Shown here one piece after another: positions 8,635-17,864 of a stretch of 51,766 bases of DNA. Source of the DNA: Paracoccaceae bacterium (lineage in GTDB: Bacteria > Pseudomonadota > Alphaproteobacteria > Rhodobacterales > Rhodobacteraceae); assembly GCA_023383015.1 (NCBI GenBank), contig JAHDXW010000021.1, positions 1 to 51,766 of the forward strand, written 5' to 3'. The number at the start of each line of letters is the position of its first letter. Position 1 is the stretch's first letter. The translations under genes and the position numbers were made by a program. The notes below the pieces were generated by a model. It saw nothing but the letters and a program-made list of their open reading frames with translations, made no database searches and was not told where the DNA came from.

Positions 8635-10755
8635 ATGCCGGACGGAGCGACGACCTACCTTGTGGCCACGGACGTGGGCGGGACCTGTACCGACTCGATC
8701 GTGCTGGCCTCCGACGGGGCCATCCACATCGGAAAGGCACTCTCGACGCCGCCTGCCTTCGCCGACGGTGTGCTTCATTCCATCGCCTCGGCGGCGGGGC
8801 CGATGGGGCTGACGCTCGAGGCGCTGCTGGCGCGCACGCATCTGTTCATCCACGGCTCGACCGTGGTCGACAACGCCGTGCTGACCCGCGACGGCGCGCG
8901 CACCGGGCTGCTGGCGACCCGCGGCTTCGAGGACACGCTGCACGTCACCCGCGGCGCCTACGGCCGCTGGGCGGGGCTGACCGAGGAGCGCATCAAGCAT
9001 CCCGTCAAGACCGACCGGGCGCCGGCGCTGACCCCGCGCGACGCGGTCGCGGGCATCCCCGAGCGCGTCGACTGCGACGGTGACGTGGTGCTGCCGCTCG
9101 ACGAGGCGGCGGTGGAGAGCGCCGTCCGCTTCCTGACCGGCGACAAGGGCGTGGAGGCGATCGCGATCGCCTTCCTGTGGTCGTTCCGCAACCCCGCCCA
9201 CGAGCGGCGGGCGCGCGAGATCGTGGCCCGGGTGGCGCCCGGGGCCTATGTGACGCTCTCCTCCGACATCGCCCCGGTGCCGGGCGAGTTCGAGCGGACG
9301 TCGACGGCGGTGATCAACGCCTATGCCGGACGGATCACGCATGAATACCTCACCTCGCTGCAGGCGCAGCTGGCCGCTCGCGGATACCGCGGCGCGACGA
9401 TGGTGATGCAGGGCTACGGCGGGCTGATCCCGGCGGCCGAGGCCGCCGACCGCGCCGTCGGCATGATCGAATGCGGGCCGGCCGCGGGCGTGATCGGGGC
9501 CCGCTTCCTGGGCGAGCTGATGGGCGATGCCGACGTGATCGCCGCCGACATGGGCGGGACCACCTTCAAGGTCGGCGTCATCCAGAACGGCCAGCTCGAA
9601 CACGCCCGCGAGCCGATGGTCGACCGCTTCCACTATGTCGCGCCGAAGATCGAGGTGGTATCGATCGGGGCGGGCGGCGGGTCAGTCATCACCGTCGACC
9701 CGCGCACGCGCCTTCCGCAGGTGGGGCCCCGCAGCGCCGGGGCGCGGCCGGGGCCGGTGTGCTACGGCCAGGGCGGCACCGAGCCGACCCTGACGGACGT
9801 GATGCTGATGATCGGCTACATGGACCCCGGCCAGTTCCTCGGCGGGACGATCACGCTTGACCGTGCCGCCGCCGAACGGGTTTTCCGCGAGCGGGTGGCG
9901 GGCCCGCTCGGCCTGTCGGTCGAGGAGGCGGCGATCGGCATCTACCGCATCGCCAGCGCCCAGATCACCGACCTGATCCGCGAGATCACGGTCGAGCGCG
10001 GGCTCGACCCGCGCGACTTCGTGCTGCACGCCTTCGGCGGCACCTGCGGGATGCTGGCCGCAGCCTTCGGCGAGGAGCTATCGGTGCGCCGCGTGGTCAT
10101 TCCCTACACTGCCTCGGTCAACTGCGCCTTCGGCCTTGTCGCGGCCGACATCGCCCATGAATACGCGGTGACGACGACGCTGCCGGCCGGCACCCCCGCG
10201 GAGACGGTGAACGCCATCTTCGCGGGCATGGAGGAGCAGGGCCGCGCCCAGCTTGCCGCCGAGGGCGTCACCGGCGACCGGGTGCGGATGGAGTGGTCGG
10301 TCGACCTGCGCTATTCGCGTCAGGTGCACGAGGTGACGACGCCGGTCGCTGCTCCGGTCCCGCTGGACGGGGCGGGGCTCGCACGGCTCGTCGACGACTT
10401 CGAGGCGCTCTACGAGCGCAAGTACGGCAAGGGCTCGGCCTTCCGCGAGGCCGGCATCGAGATGACGATGTTCCGCCTTACCGCGCGCGGGCTGATGTCG
10501 CGCCCCGCCCTTCCCGAGGCCGTCGAGGGCGGCGCCGACGCGGGCGCGGCGCTGATCGGCCGGCGGCCGATCTTCGATGCCACCGCGGGCGGGATGGCCG
10601 AGGGGATGATCTACGACTTCACCCGTCTCGCCCCGGGCATGGAGGTGGCGGGCCCCGCCGTCATCCACACCCCGATCACGACGATCGCCCTGCACCGCGG
10701 CCACCGCGCCCGGATGGACCGCTGGCGCAACATCGTGGTGGGCTACGATGCCTGA
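8635..10755 (+). CDS. hyuA: Hydantoinase/oxoprolinase family protein, subunit A
   Basis: A 706-residue protein of the HyuA/oxoprolinase/acetone-carboxylase family. The actin-like ATPase fold shows twice: DVGGTCTD at 13-20 and ADMGGTTFKVGV starting at residue 304. GPAAGVIGA and the C-terminal block RPIFDA also match the family. With HyuB it uses ATP to activate and open cyclic amides or imides, as in N-methylhydantoinase, 5-oxoprolinase and caprolactamase; related carboxylases use the same pair. ATG 8635 is preceded by AAGGA at 8621-8625. The gene is followed by hyuB after 31 bases. The exact substrate cannot be read from the sequence; the neighbouring cysteine hydrolase favours a cyclic ureide. 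Confidence 0.9.
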   Translation: MPDGATTYLVATDVGGTCTDSIVLASDGAIHIGKALSTPPAFADGVLHSIASAAGPMGLTLEALLARTHLFIHGSTVVDNAVLTRDGARTGLLATRGFEDTLHVTRGAYGRWAGLTEERIKHPVKTDRAPALTPRDAVAGIPERVDCDGDVVLPLDEAAVESAVRFLTGDKGVEAIAIAFLWSFRNPAHERRAREIVARVAPGAYVTLSSDIAPVPGEFERTSTAVINAYAGRITHEYLTSLQAQLAARGYRGATMVMQGYGGLIPAAEAADRAVGMIECGPAAGVIGARFLGELMGDADVIAADMGGTTFKVGVIQNGQLEHAREPMVDRFHYVAPKIEVVSIGAGGGSVITVDPRTRLPQVGPRSAGARPGPVCYGQGGTEPTLTDVMLMIGYMDPGQFLGGTITLDRAAAERVFRERVAGPLGLSVEEAAIGIYRIASAQITDLIREITVERGLDPRDFVLHAFGGTCGMLAAAFGEELSVRRVVIPYTASVNCAFGLVAADIAHEYAVTTTLPAGTPAETVNAIFAGMEEQGRAQLAAEGVTGDRVRMEWSVDLRYSRQVHEVTTPVAAPVPLDGAGLARLVDDFEALYERKYGKGSAFREAGIEMTMFRLTARGLMSRPALPEAVEGGADAGAALIGRRPIFDATAGGMAEGMIYDFTRLAPGMEVAGPAVIHTPITTIALHRGHRARMDRWRNIVVGYDA

Positions 10756-10786
10756 GACCCCCCGCGACCCCGAAGGGAGGCCCGCC

Positions 10787-12607
10787 ATGGACCCGATGAC
10801 CTTCTCGATCATCCGCCACCGCCTGTTCCGCATCGTGGACGAGGCCGTGATCACGCTCAAGCACGTCTCGGGCAGCGCGATCACGAACGAGGGGCACGAC
10901 CTGATGGTGTCGCTCTACCGCGCCGACGGCACCCTGCTGATGGGTGGCGTGGGCTTCCTGCACCACCTCACCAGCGCCGCCGAGGCCTGCAAGGCCATCA
11001 TCCGGCGCTTCGCCGGCGACATCCACGAGGGCGACGTCTTCCTGCTGAACGACCCCTACACCGCGGCGCTTCACACCTCCGACATCTACCTCGTGGCGCC
11101 GATCCATTTCGACGGCCGGCTGGTCGCCTGGGCGGCCTGCTTCGTCCATGTCACCGACATCGGCGCGGTCAACCCCGGCGGCTTCGCCCCGCAGGCGCCC
11201 GACATCTTCTCGGAAGGCTTCTCGTCGCCCGGCATCAAGCTGATGGACCGCGGCACGATGCGCCGCGACGTGCTCGACACGATCCTGAACATGGTCCGCT
11301 CGCCCGAGATGGTGACGCTCGACCTGCGCTCGATGATCGCCTGCTGCAACGTGGCGCGCGACCGGATGCAGGCGCTGATCGCCAAGTACGGCCCCGCCAA
11401 GGTCGATGACGCCTGCGCGCGGCTGGTCGAGCAGTCCGAGGCGCTGCTGCGCGCCCGCCTGCGCGAACTTCCCGATGGCAGCTGGCAGTCACGCCAGTAC
11501 CTCGACGTGATGGGCCGGACCGCCCGCGTCGTGTTGACCATGACCAAGACCGCCGACCGGCTGGTGTTCGACTTCACCGGCTCGGATCCGCAGAGCCCGC
11601 ATTCCATCAACTGCACGAAATGGGCCGCGCTGGGGGGCCTGTTCGCGCCGCTCTTTCCGCTGCTCTGCTACGACATCACCTGGAACGAGGGGGTGATCCG
11701 CCCGATCGAGATGATCGCCCCCGAGGGCTCGATCGTGAACTGCACCCGGCCGGCGCCGGTGTCGGTGGCAACCGTGGGGGCGATCCAGTCGGTCAACAAC
11801 GCCGCCTGCACCACCATCGGCAAGATGCTGGCGGCCTCCGACAAGTACCGCGAGGAGGCGACCGCGGTCTGGCACGCCAACCACTTCGCGATCTTCAAGT
11901 TCGGCCGCAACCAGCGCGGCGGCTACTCGATCGGCATCCTGACGGAGACCTTCGCCGGCGCCGGCGGCGCCCGCAGCTTCGCCGACGGCGTCGAGATCGG
12001 CGGCGAGGTGCCGAACCCGATCAGCCGCATGGCCAATGTCGAGCAGGTCGAGGGCACCTTCCCGATCCGCTACCTGTTCCGTCGGCGGGCCCGGGATTCG
12101 GGCGGGCCGGGCATGTTCCGCGGCGGCACCGGCGGCGAGATGGCGATCGTTCCCCACAAGGCACCCGACGGCGGCATCGACTATGTAATCTCGGGCAAGG
12201 GCGCGCGGCACCCGATGTCCGAGGGGCTGGCCGGCGGCTGGCCCGGGGCGCCGAACTCCTACATCTGGGTGCACGCGCCTGAGGACGGGGGCGATGCCCC
12301 GGTCAGCGGCGCCGAGGGGATCGACAGCCTGCCCGGCCGCAGGGAGCGCGTCTCCTGGGGGGTCTTTCCGCTGCGGGGGCGCGATGCCCTCTATGTCCGC
12401 TGGAACGGCGGCGGCGGCTACGGCGACCCGCTCGCCCGCGACCCCGAGCTTGTGCGCGCCGACGTCGTCGCCGGCCTCGTCGGCACCGCCAGCGCGCGGC
12501 GCATCTACGGCGTGGAGATCACGGACGGCGCCGTCGACGCGGCGGCGACGCAGGCGCTGCGGACCACCATCCGGCAGTCGCGGCTGGCCCGGGAGGCGGC
12601 GGAATGA
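10787..12607 (+). CDS. hyuB: Hydantoinase B/oxoprolinase family protein
   Basis: A 606-residue HyuB-type subunit with MDPMTFSIIRHRLFRI at the start, FLLNDPY near residue 85, HVTDIGAVNPGG, and the C-terminal RRARDSGGPGMFRGGTGGE and WNGGGGYGDP blocks, all standard for the family. It is the partner of HyuA in ATP-dependent cyclic amide hydrolysis or in carboxylation. The start was set at 10787, where GGAGG sits six bases upstream; an ATG at 10748 would overlap the hyuA end but has no binding site. The stop overlaps the zinc-ribbon gene as ATGA, suggesting that all three form one complex. The length is within the 550-650 usual for HyuB. Confidence 0.9.
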   Translation: MDPMTFSIIRHRLFRIVDEAVITLKHVSGSAITNEGHDLMVSLYRADGTLLMGGVGFLHHLTSAAEACKAIIRRFAGDIHEGDVFLLNDPYTAALHTSDIYLVAPIHFDGRLVAWAACFVHVTDIGAVNPGGFAPQAPDIFSEGFSSPGIKLMDRGTMRRDVLDTILNMVRSPEMVTLDLRSMIACCNVARDRMQALIAKYGPAKVDDACARLVEQSEALLRARLRELPDGSWQSRQYLDVMGRTARVVLTMTKTADRLVFDFTGSDPQSPHSINCTKWAALGGLFAPLFPLLCYDITWNEGVIRPIEMIAPEGSIVNCTRPAPVSVATVGAIQSVNNAACTTIGKMLAASDKYREEATAVWHANHFAIFKFGRNQRGGYSIGILTETFAGAGGARSFADGVEIGGEVPNPISRMANVEQVEGTFPIRYLFRRRARDSGGPGMFRGGTGGEMAIVPHKAPDGGIDYVISGKGARHPMSEGLAGGWPGAPNSYIWVHAPEDGGDAPVSGAEGIDSLPGRRERVSWGVFPLRGRDALYVRWNGGGGYGDPLARDPELVRADVVAGLVGTASARRIYGVEITDGAVDAAATQALRTTIRQSRLAREAAE

Positions 12608-12900
12608 GCAGCACAGGCAACCTCGCGGGCCGCATCTCGCCCGGCGTCGGGGTCGGCAGCGGCGGGCGGGCGGTCTGCACCGCCTGCGGGCATGATCTCG
12701 GCCCCGCCGCCGGGCCCTGGAAGGACCACGCCGGGGTGCGCGAGGTGCCGCTGGCGCAGGCGGGCGGCGAGGCCTACGACACCGGCGACGATGCCGTCGT
12801 CCTGCGCCAGTTCCATTGCCCGGGCTGCGCGGTGCTTCTGGACACCGAGACCGCAATGCGGGGCGACCCCGCGCTGGTTGACCGGCCGGCGGCACGCTGA
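12604..12900 (+). CDS. Zinc-ribbon protein, acetone-carboxylase-gamma-like third subunit
   Basis: A 98-residue protein with two CxxC pairs, C25/C28 and C72/C75, separated by 43 residues, with histidines beside them (H30, H71). This is the pattern of a structural zinc ribbon. Small proteins of this kind travel with acetone and acetophenone carboxylase HyuA/HyuB-type genes as a gamma-like subunit. The gene is sandwiched by overlaps: its ATG lies in the hyuB stop and its own TGA shares a base with the next start. A third subunit makes a carboxylase-like or three-part hydrolase complex possible. The likeness to the gamma subunit is based on size, cysteines and position, not on an alignment. Confidence 0.7.
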   Translation: MSSTGNLAGRISPGVGVGSGGRAVCTACGHDLGPAAGPWKDHAGVREVPLAQAGGEAYDTGDDAVVLRQFHCPGCAVLLDTETAMRGDPALVDRPAAR

Positions 12901-13493
12901 TGCCGGAGGGGCCGGCCCGCCGTTTCGTCCGCGCGCTCGACGGTCTGGGCGCGACGCTGCGCCGGCTGCGGCTTGACCGGGGCCTCAGTCTCGGCGAGCT
13001 GTCGTCGGCCAGCGGTGTTCCGCCCTCGACGATCTCGAAGATCGAGAACGGGCAGATGTGCCCGAGCCTTGTGCACGCGATCAACCTGGCCGGGGCGATC
13101 GGGGCCAACCTCGGCTTCCTCGTCGACCGCGACGCCCGCCGCTCGGCCCCGTTCACGGTGGTACGGGCAGGCCGGCAGTCGCGGCTCGACCTGCCCGAGA
13201 TGGCGCTGAGCCTGCACGACCTTCACGGCGACTTCGAGCCCGGGGTGATCGAGGCGCGGCTGGGCGTCATCGCCGCCGGCGCGCGGTCGGGCGAGGAGCC
13301 CATGGCCCACCCCGGCGAGGAGATCTGCCATGTCCTCGACGGGGCGATCCGCTACCGGATAGAGGGCGAGACGCATGACCTCGGCCCCGGCGACACGATC
13401 CACTTCAAGTGCTCGGTTCCCCATGCCTGGCAGAATGCCGCATCCGGAACCACCCGGGTGCTCTGGGTCTTCTCGGACGGGCTGAGCTTCTGA
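12900..13493 (+). CDS. XRE-family regulator with cupin domain (second copy)
   Basis: A 197-residue one-component regulator. The helix-turn-helix occupies about residues 15-70 (LRRLRLDRGLSLGELSSAS, VPPSTISKIENGQ). A cupin domain follows, with AHPGEEICHVLDG and the second cupin motif LGPGDTIHFKCSVPHAWQN, which has candidate metal ligands. It begins at an ATG overlapping the stop of the zinc-ribbon gene (TGATG). It has the same architecture as the regulator at 8027 but a clearly different sequence, so it is not a recent duplicate. Its place in the middle of the operon suggests that it answers to a pathway intermediate, while the first regulator may answer to the imported substrate. Confidence 0.88.
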   Translation: MPEGPARRFVRALDGLGATLRRLRLDRGLSLGELSSASGVPPSTISKIENGQMCPSLVHAINLAGAIGANLGFLVDRDARRSAPFTVVRAGRQSRLDLPEMALSLHDLHGDFEPGVIEARLGVIAAGARSGEEPMAHPGEEICHVLDGAIRYRIEGETHDLGPGDTIHFKCSVPHAWQNAASGTTRVLWVFSDGLSF

Positions 13494-13516
13494 GGCGCAG
13501 GAGGAGAGGACCGCCC

Positions 13517-14215
13517 ATGCACCATGTCGCCATCAGGCAGGAGATCATCGACCGGGTGCTGGCCCGCAGGGGGCGCCTGCACCTGTTCGACAGGCTGGCG
13601 CCCGCGCGCACCGCGGTCGTGGTGATCGACATGCAGAACACCTTCTGCCAGCCGGGCGCGCCCGCCGAGGTGCCGCTGTCGCGCGCGATCGTCGGCGCGA
13701 TCAACCGCCTCAATGACGGGGTGCGGGCCCGCGGCGGGAGGGTGATCTGGGTCACCCACGCCAACTTGGGCGCCGGGGCGGGCAGCGACTGGGGCATGTT
13801 CTTCGACAACTTCGTCGCCGACGATGTGCGCGCGCGCACCATCGAAAGCCTCGCGCCCGGCGGTCCGGGCCAGCGGATCTGGCCCGAACTTGCGGTCGCC
13901 GACGGCGACCTGGCGATCTTCAAGAACCGCTACTCGGCGCTGATCCCCGGCTCGTCCAGCCTCGAGCGGCTGTGTCGCAGCCTCGGGATCGACACGCTCC
14001 TGATCACCGGCACCAAGACGAACGTCTGCTGCGAATCCACCGCGCGCGACGCGATGATGCTGGATTTCAACGTCGTGATGGTCAGCGACGCCACCGCGGC
14101 GCTGTCCGACGAGGAGCACCGCGCCACCCTCGAGACGATCATCCAGCAGTTCGGCGACGTGCTCAGCGTCGACGAGACCCTGGCCCGCCTGGACGCGGGC
14201 CGGCATGACACCTGA
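13517..14215 (+). CDS. Isochorismatase-fold cysteine hydrolase (carbamoyl/ureido amidase candidate)
   Basis: A 232-residue cysteine hydrolase. The catalytic triad of the family is visible: D38 in VVVIDMQN, K136 in IFKNRYSAL and C171 in TGTKTNVCCESTARD. Relatives include N-carbamoylsarcosine amidohydrolase, ureidoacrylate hydrolase RutB and biuret hydrolase; all cut a carbamoyl or amide bond next to a carboxylate. A strong binding site (AGGAG and GAGAGGA) precedes ATG 13517. Placed right after a hydantoinase complex, the natural reading is that HyuAB opens a cyclic ureide and this enzyme removes ammonia and CO2 from the resulting N-carbamoyl product, as in the N-methylhydantoin branch of creatinine breakdown. 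The exact substrate is inferred. Confidence 0.85.
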   Translation: MHHVAIRQEIIDRVLARRGRLHLFDRLAPARTAVVVIDMQNTFCQPGAPAEVPLSRAIVGAINRLNDGVRARGGRVIWVTHANLGAGAGSDWGMFFDNFVADDVRARTIESLAPGGPGQRIWPELAVADGDLAIFKNRYSALIPGSSSLERLCRSLGIDTLLITGTKTNVCCESTARDAMMLDFNVVMVSDATAALSDEEHRATLETIIQQFGDVLSVDETLARLDAGRHDT

Positions 14216-14243
14216 AGCGCAAGGAAGGACAGGGAGAACCGAC

Positions 14244-15215
14244 ATGACACATCGCCTGCGGGCAGCCGCCCTCCTGACGGCCATTCCGCTCGGCCTTGCG
14301 CCTCTCGGCGCGGCCGCCGACACGTTGCGGGTCGCGCTGGTCCTGCCCGGCTCGATCACCGACGGCACGTTCAACTCGGCCGCCCATCAGGGCATCCTGG
14401 CCGCGCAGGAGAAGTACGACATCGAGGTGTCGATCCGCGAGAACACCGACTTCGCGCAGATCACCGAGGTCCTGCTGTCCTATGCGCGCGAGGGATATGA
14501 CGTCGTCATCGGCCACGGCTTCCAGTTCGCCGAACCGGTGCTCGAGATCCACGCCGACTTCCCCGACACCTGGTTCATCGTCAACACCGCCATCGTCGCG
14601 GCCGAACCCAACGTCGCCTCGTTCGACAACCGCTGGGGCGATGCGGGCTACATCGCCGGGGCGGTGGCGGCGCTGGTGTCCGAAAAGGGCGTGATCGGCC
14701 ACATCGGCGGCATCCCGGTGCCGGTGATCGAGGACTACAACGCCGGCTTCGAGCGCGGCGCCAAGCGCATGAACCCCGATGTCCGGGTGCTGTCGGCCTA
14801 TGTCGGCTCGTTCTCCGACATCGCCCGCGGCGCCGAGATCACGACCTCGCTGATCGAGCAGGGCGCCGACGTCGTCACCTCCACCGGCAACGAGAACGTC
14901 GTCGGCACCATCCAGGCGGCCGCCCAGGCCGGGGTGATGGCGATCGGCACCGCCTTCGACAGCTATGCCTTCGCCCCCGAGACGATCGTGACCACGGCGC
15001 TGATCAACATGGGCGTCAACATCGACCTCGCGATCGGCAGCATCGTCGACGGCACGATCAGGCCCGAAAGCTATGTCCTCGGGCTGAACGAGGACGGGAT
15101 CGGCCTTGCCCCCTTCCGCGGCAAGTTCGAGACCATCCTGTCGGCCGACGAGCGCGCCGCCGTCGACGGCCTGATCGAGGACATCCGCGCCGGCCGCGTC
15201 GACGACCTGCCCTGA
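14244..15215 (+). CDS. BMP-family ABC transporter substrate-binding protein
   Basis: A 323-residue binding protein of the basic membrane protein (PnrA/BMP) family. The N-terminus is a signal peptide (basic MTHRLR, hydrophobic stretch, likely cleavage after GAAA-D). The mature part begins LRVALVLPGSITDGTFN, which is typical of the family, with DVVIGHGFQF and IGHIGGIPVP blocks further on. Most characterised members bind nucleosides or purine-like compounds in the periplasm. GGGAGAA lies upstream of ATG 14244. The stop overlaps the ATPase gene by one base (TGATG), and the two permeases follow, giving a complete importer. There is no lipobox cysteine, so it should be a free periplasmic protein. 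Confidence 0.9.
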   Translation: MTHRLRAAALLTAIPLGLAPLGAAADTLRVALVLPGSITDGTFNSAAHQGILAAQEKYDIEVSIRENTDFAQITEVLLSYAREGYDVVIGHGFQFAEPVLEIHADFPDTWFIVNTAIVAAEPNVASFDNRWGDAGYIAGAVAALVSEKGVIGHIGGIPVPVIEDYNAGFERGAKRMNPDVRVLSAYVGSFSDIARGAEITTSLIEQGADVVTSTGNENVVGTIQAAAQAGVMAIGTAFDSYAFAPETIVTTALINMGVNIDLAIGSIVDGTIRPESYVLGLNEDGIGLAPFRGKFETILSADERAAVDGLIEDIRAGRVDDLP

Positions 15216-16819
15216 TGGCGCAGCCGGTCCTTGCCATGGACGGCCTGACCAAGCGCTACGGCGAGGTCACGGCCGTCCGGTCGCTCGATCTCGCGGTGGC
15301 GCCGGGCGAGGTCCTGGCGCTGATCGGCGAGAACGGCGCCGGCAAGAGCACCGTCGTCAACATGATCGCGGGCATGACCGCCCCCGATGCCGGGGTCATC
15401 CTGGTCGGGGGCGCGCGGGCCGCGCTGTCCTCGGCCCGGGCGGCGCGCGCGCTCGGCATCGGGGTGGTGCACCAGCATTACGCGCTGGTGCCGTCGTTCA
15501 CCGTGGCCGAGACGGTGGCGCTGGGCAGAGTCGGCGCCGGACGGCTTGACCCCGCGGCGCTGGCCGCGCGCGTGCGCGACATCTCGGACCGTGCGGGGAT
15601 CGTCGTCGATCCCGCCGCGCAGGTCGGCTCGCTCGACGTCGCCGGCCAGCAGCGGGTCGAGATACTCAAGGCGCTGTCGCAGGACGTCCGGCTGCTGCTG
15701 CTGGACGAGCCGACCACCGTGCTGACGCCCGAGGATGCAGCGCGGCTGTTCGCGATGGTGGCGCGGCTGAAGGCCTCCGGCGTGGCGGTGATCCTGGTCA
15801 CGCACCGGCTGGACAACGTCTTCGGCGTCTGCGACCGGGTCGCCGTGCTGCACGCCGGGGTCAAGGTGGCCGACCTGCCCGTGGCCCGCACCAGCCCCCG
15901 TGACCTCGTGTCGCTGATGATCTCGGGCCGGACGGGGGATTCGGGTGCCGACGGGCTGGCGCAGCGGTTGTCGAGCGAGGACCTCACGCTCCATCAACCG
16001 GCGGCCGACCCGCCCGGGCCGGCGCCTGCCCGGGTGCCGGCCCGGGCTGCCGCCGCCCCGCCCCCGGGGCCCGTGCGGATGGGCCTCGAAGGCGTGGCGC
16101 TGCACCGGGCGAACGGATCGGTGGCGGTGGCGGGGCTGGGCTTCGCGCTGCATGGCGGCGAGATCCTCGCGGTCGCCGGCGTCGACGGCAACGGGCAGTC
16201 CGAACTCGTCGACGCGATGGCCGGGCTGTCCCGGCCCGACCGCGGCATCATCCGCATGGGGGCGCTCGATTCAGGCCAGGAGGGATGGAACCCGCGGGCG
16301 CTGCGCCGGGCCGGCCTTGCGCACATCCCCGCCGACAGGCGGCGCAACGGCATCCTGCCGGGGCGCTCGCTGACCGAGAACCTGCTGCTCAGCCGCTTCT
16401 TCCGCCCCGCAGCCGGCCGCGGCTGGCTGATCGACCGGACACGCGCCGAGGGCGAGGCGCGTGCGGCGATCGGCGCCTTCGACATCCGCACGACCGGCCC
16501 GGCGCAGCCGGTCGGCCGGCTGTCGGGCGGCAACCAGCAGAAGCTCGTGCTGGCCCGCGAACTCATGGACGACCCGGCGGTGATCCTGGCGGCCCACCCT
16601 TCGCGCGGGCTGGACGTGCGCACCATCGCCTTCGTCCAGGACCAGCTGCGTCGCCACCGGGACCGGGGCGCCGCGATCCTGCTCGTCTCGGCCGACCTCG
16701 GCGAGATCTGGGGACTTGCCGACCGGGTGGTGACCCTGTCGTCCGGGCGCGCCCGCGGCCCGGTGGCGCCGGGCGACACGTCGCGCGAGGAGATCGGCGG
16801 ATGGATGGCCGGACATTGA
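15215..16819 (+). CDS. ABC transporter ATP-binding protein, two ATPase domains
   Basis: A 534-residue protein with two nucleotide-binding domains in tandem, as usual for BMP-type and sugar-type importers. Domain 1 has Walker A GENGAGKST at 38-46, a relaxed signature (LDVAGQQRVEI) and Walker B LLLLDEPT. Domain 2 has a degenerate P-loop (GVDGNGQSE, no GKS/T) near 320-330, a full signature LSGGNQQKLVLAREL near 435, and AAHPSRGLD in place of the usual DEPT. Asymmetry of this kind is normal for the family. A Pro/Ala-rich linker around residues 265-285 joins the domains. The gene overlaps the binding-protein stop by one base and the permease start by 19 bases. It energises import at the inner membrane. 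Confidence 0.9.
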   Translation: MAQPVLAMDGLTKRYGEVTAVRSLDLAVAPGEVLALIGENGAGKSTVVNMIAGMTAPDAGVILVGGARAALSSARAARALGIGVVHQHYALVPSFTVAETVALGRVGAGRLDPAALAARVRDISDRAGIVVDPAAQVGSLDVAGQQRVEILKALSQDVRLLLLDEPTTVLTPEDAARLFAMVARLKASGVAVILVTHRLDNVFGVCDRVAVLHAGVKVADLPVARTSPRDLVSLMISGRTGDSGADGLAQRLSSEDLTLHQPAADPPGPAPARVPARAAAAPPPGPVRMGLEGVALHRANGSVAVAGLGFALHGGEILAVAGVDGNGQSELVDAMAGLSRPDRGIIRMGALDSGQEGWNPRALRRAGLAHIPADRRRNGILPGRSLTENLLLSRFFRPAAGRGWLIDRTRAEGEARAAIGAFDIRTTGPAQPVGRLSGGNQQKLVLARELMDDPAVILAAHPSRGLDVRTIAFVQDQLRRHRDRGAAILLVSADLGEIWGLADRVVTLSSGRARGPVAPGDTSREEIGGWMAGH

Positions 16820-17841
16820 ACCTGCCGCGGGACACCGAGGCACGGGCGGCCCTGGGGCTCATTGCCGCCGGCGCCCTCCTGCTGCCGGGGCTGATCGCGG
16901 TCGCGGGCGAGAACCCGCTGCGGGTGCTCGGGCTGATGGTCGCGGGCGCCTTCCTCGACCTGCGCGGCCTGGCCGACACGGTGGTCCGGGCGATCCCGCT
17001 GTGCCTGATGGGGCTCGGCGTCGCGGTCGCCTTCCGTGCCCGGGTCTTCAACATCGGCGGCGACGGGCAGTTCCTGATCGGGGCTGCCCTTGCCGTCGCG
17101 GCGTCGGGCTGGCTGGTGCTGCTTCCCGCGCCGCTTGGCGTGGTGGCGCTGCTGGCCGCAGGCACGCTGGGCGGCGCGCTGTGGGGCGGCATCGCCGGGG
17201 TGCTGCGCGCCCGCTTCAACGCCAACGAGATCATCGCCACCATCCTGCTCAACTACATCGCGCTGCATGTGCTGAGCTGGCTGATCCGCGGCCCGCTGCA
17301 GGAGGCCGCGGGCGTCTTCCCGCGCACCGACCGCTTGCCGCCCGACCTGCGGCTGCCGATGCTGGTCGACGCGGCGCGCATCTCGGCGGGGCTCGCGGTC
17401 GCGCTCGTCGCCGTCGGCGTGCTGTGGCTGGTCATGGCGCGATCGCGCTTCGGCTTCCAGGTGACGGCGCTGGGCGAGAACCCGGAGGCGGCACGCTACG
17501 GCGGTGTCCGGCCGGGGCTGATAACGGCGGCGGTGCTGGCGCTCAGCGGCGCGCTGGCCGGGCTGGCCGGCATCGTCGAGGTCGCGGGGGTGCACGGCCG
17601 CATCCAGGACGGCTTCGGCGCCGGGCTGGGGATCTCGGGCATCGCGGTGGCGCTGCTGGCACGGCTGAACCCGCTCTGGGTGCCGGCAAGCGCCTTCGGC
17701 TTTGCCGGCCTCCACGTCGGCTCGGCGACGGTGGCGCGGGCGACGGCGGTGCCCTTCCCGGTGGTCAACGTGATCGAGGGCGCGATCATCCTGGCCTACC
17801 TCGCCGCGCTGGCGCTGCGCGGCCGGCAGCGGGCGGGCTGA
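16801..17841 (+). CDS. ABC transporter permease (BMP/nucleoside type, first)
   Basis: A 346-residue integral membrane protein with many hydrophobic helices (for example ALGLIAAGALLLPGLIAVAG at the start and VALVAVGVLWLVMA later). Family landmarks are AFRARVFNIGGDGQFLIGA, NANEIIATILLNYIALH and TALGENPEAARYGGV, typical of the permeases paired with BMP binding proteins. ATG 16801 overlaps the ATPase gene by 19 bases, so translation is coupled. It forms the membrane channel together with the next gene. The substrate is likely nucleoside-, purine- or ureide-like by analogy with the family and by the catabolic genes around it. Confidence 0.9.
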   Translation: MDGRTLNLPRDTEARAALGLIAAGALLLPGLIAVAGENPLRVLGLMVAGAFLDLRGLADTVVRAIPLCLMGLGVAVAFRARVFNIGGDGQFLIGAALAVAASGWLVLLPAPLGVVALLAAGTLGGALWGGIAGVLRARFNANEIIATILLNYIALHVLSWLIRGPLQEAAGVFPRTDRLPPDLRLPMLVDAARISAGLAVALVAVGVLWLVMARSRFGFQVTALGENPEAARYGGVRPGLITAAVLALSGALAGLAGIVEVAGVHGRIQDGFGAGLGISGIAVALLARLNPLWVPASAFGFAGLHVGSATVARATAVPFPVVNVIEGAIILAYLAALALRGRQRAG

Positions 17842-17864
17842 GCGCGGGACCGGCCGGGGGGGGG

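Noticed and set aside
7271-8740. A 489-codon minus-strand frame over the region between pyruvyl transferase and hyuA
   Set aside because: It overlaps the XRE-cupin gene and the hyuA start, and it is Arg/Gly/Pro-rich with no recognisable domain.
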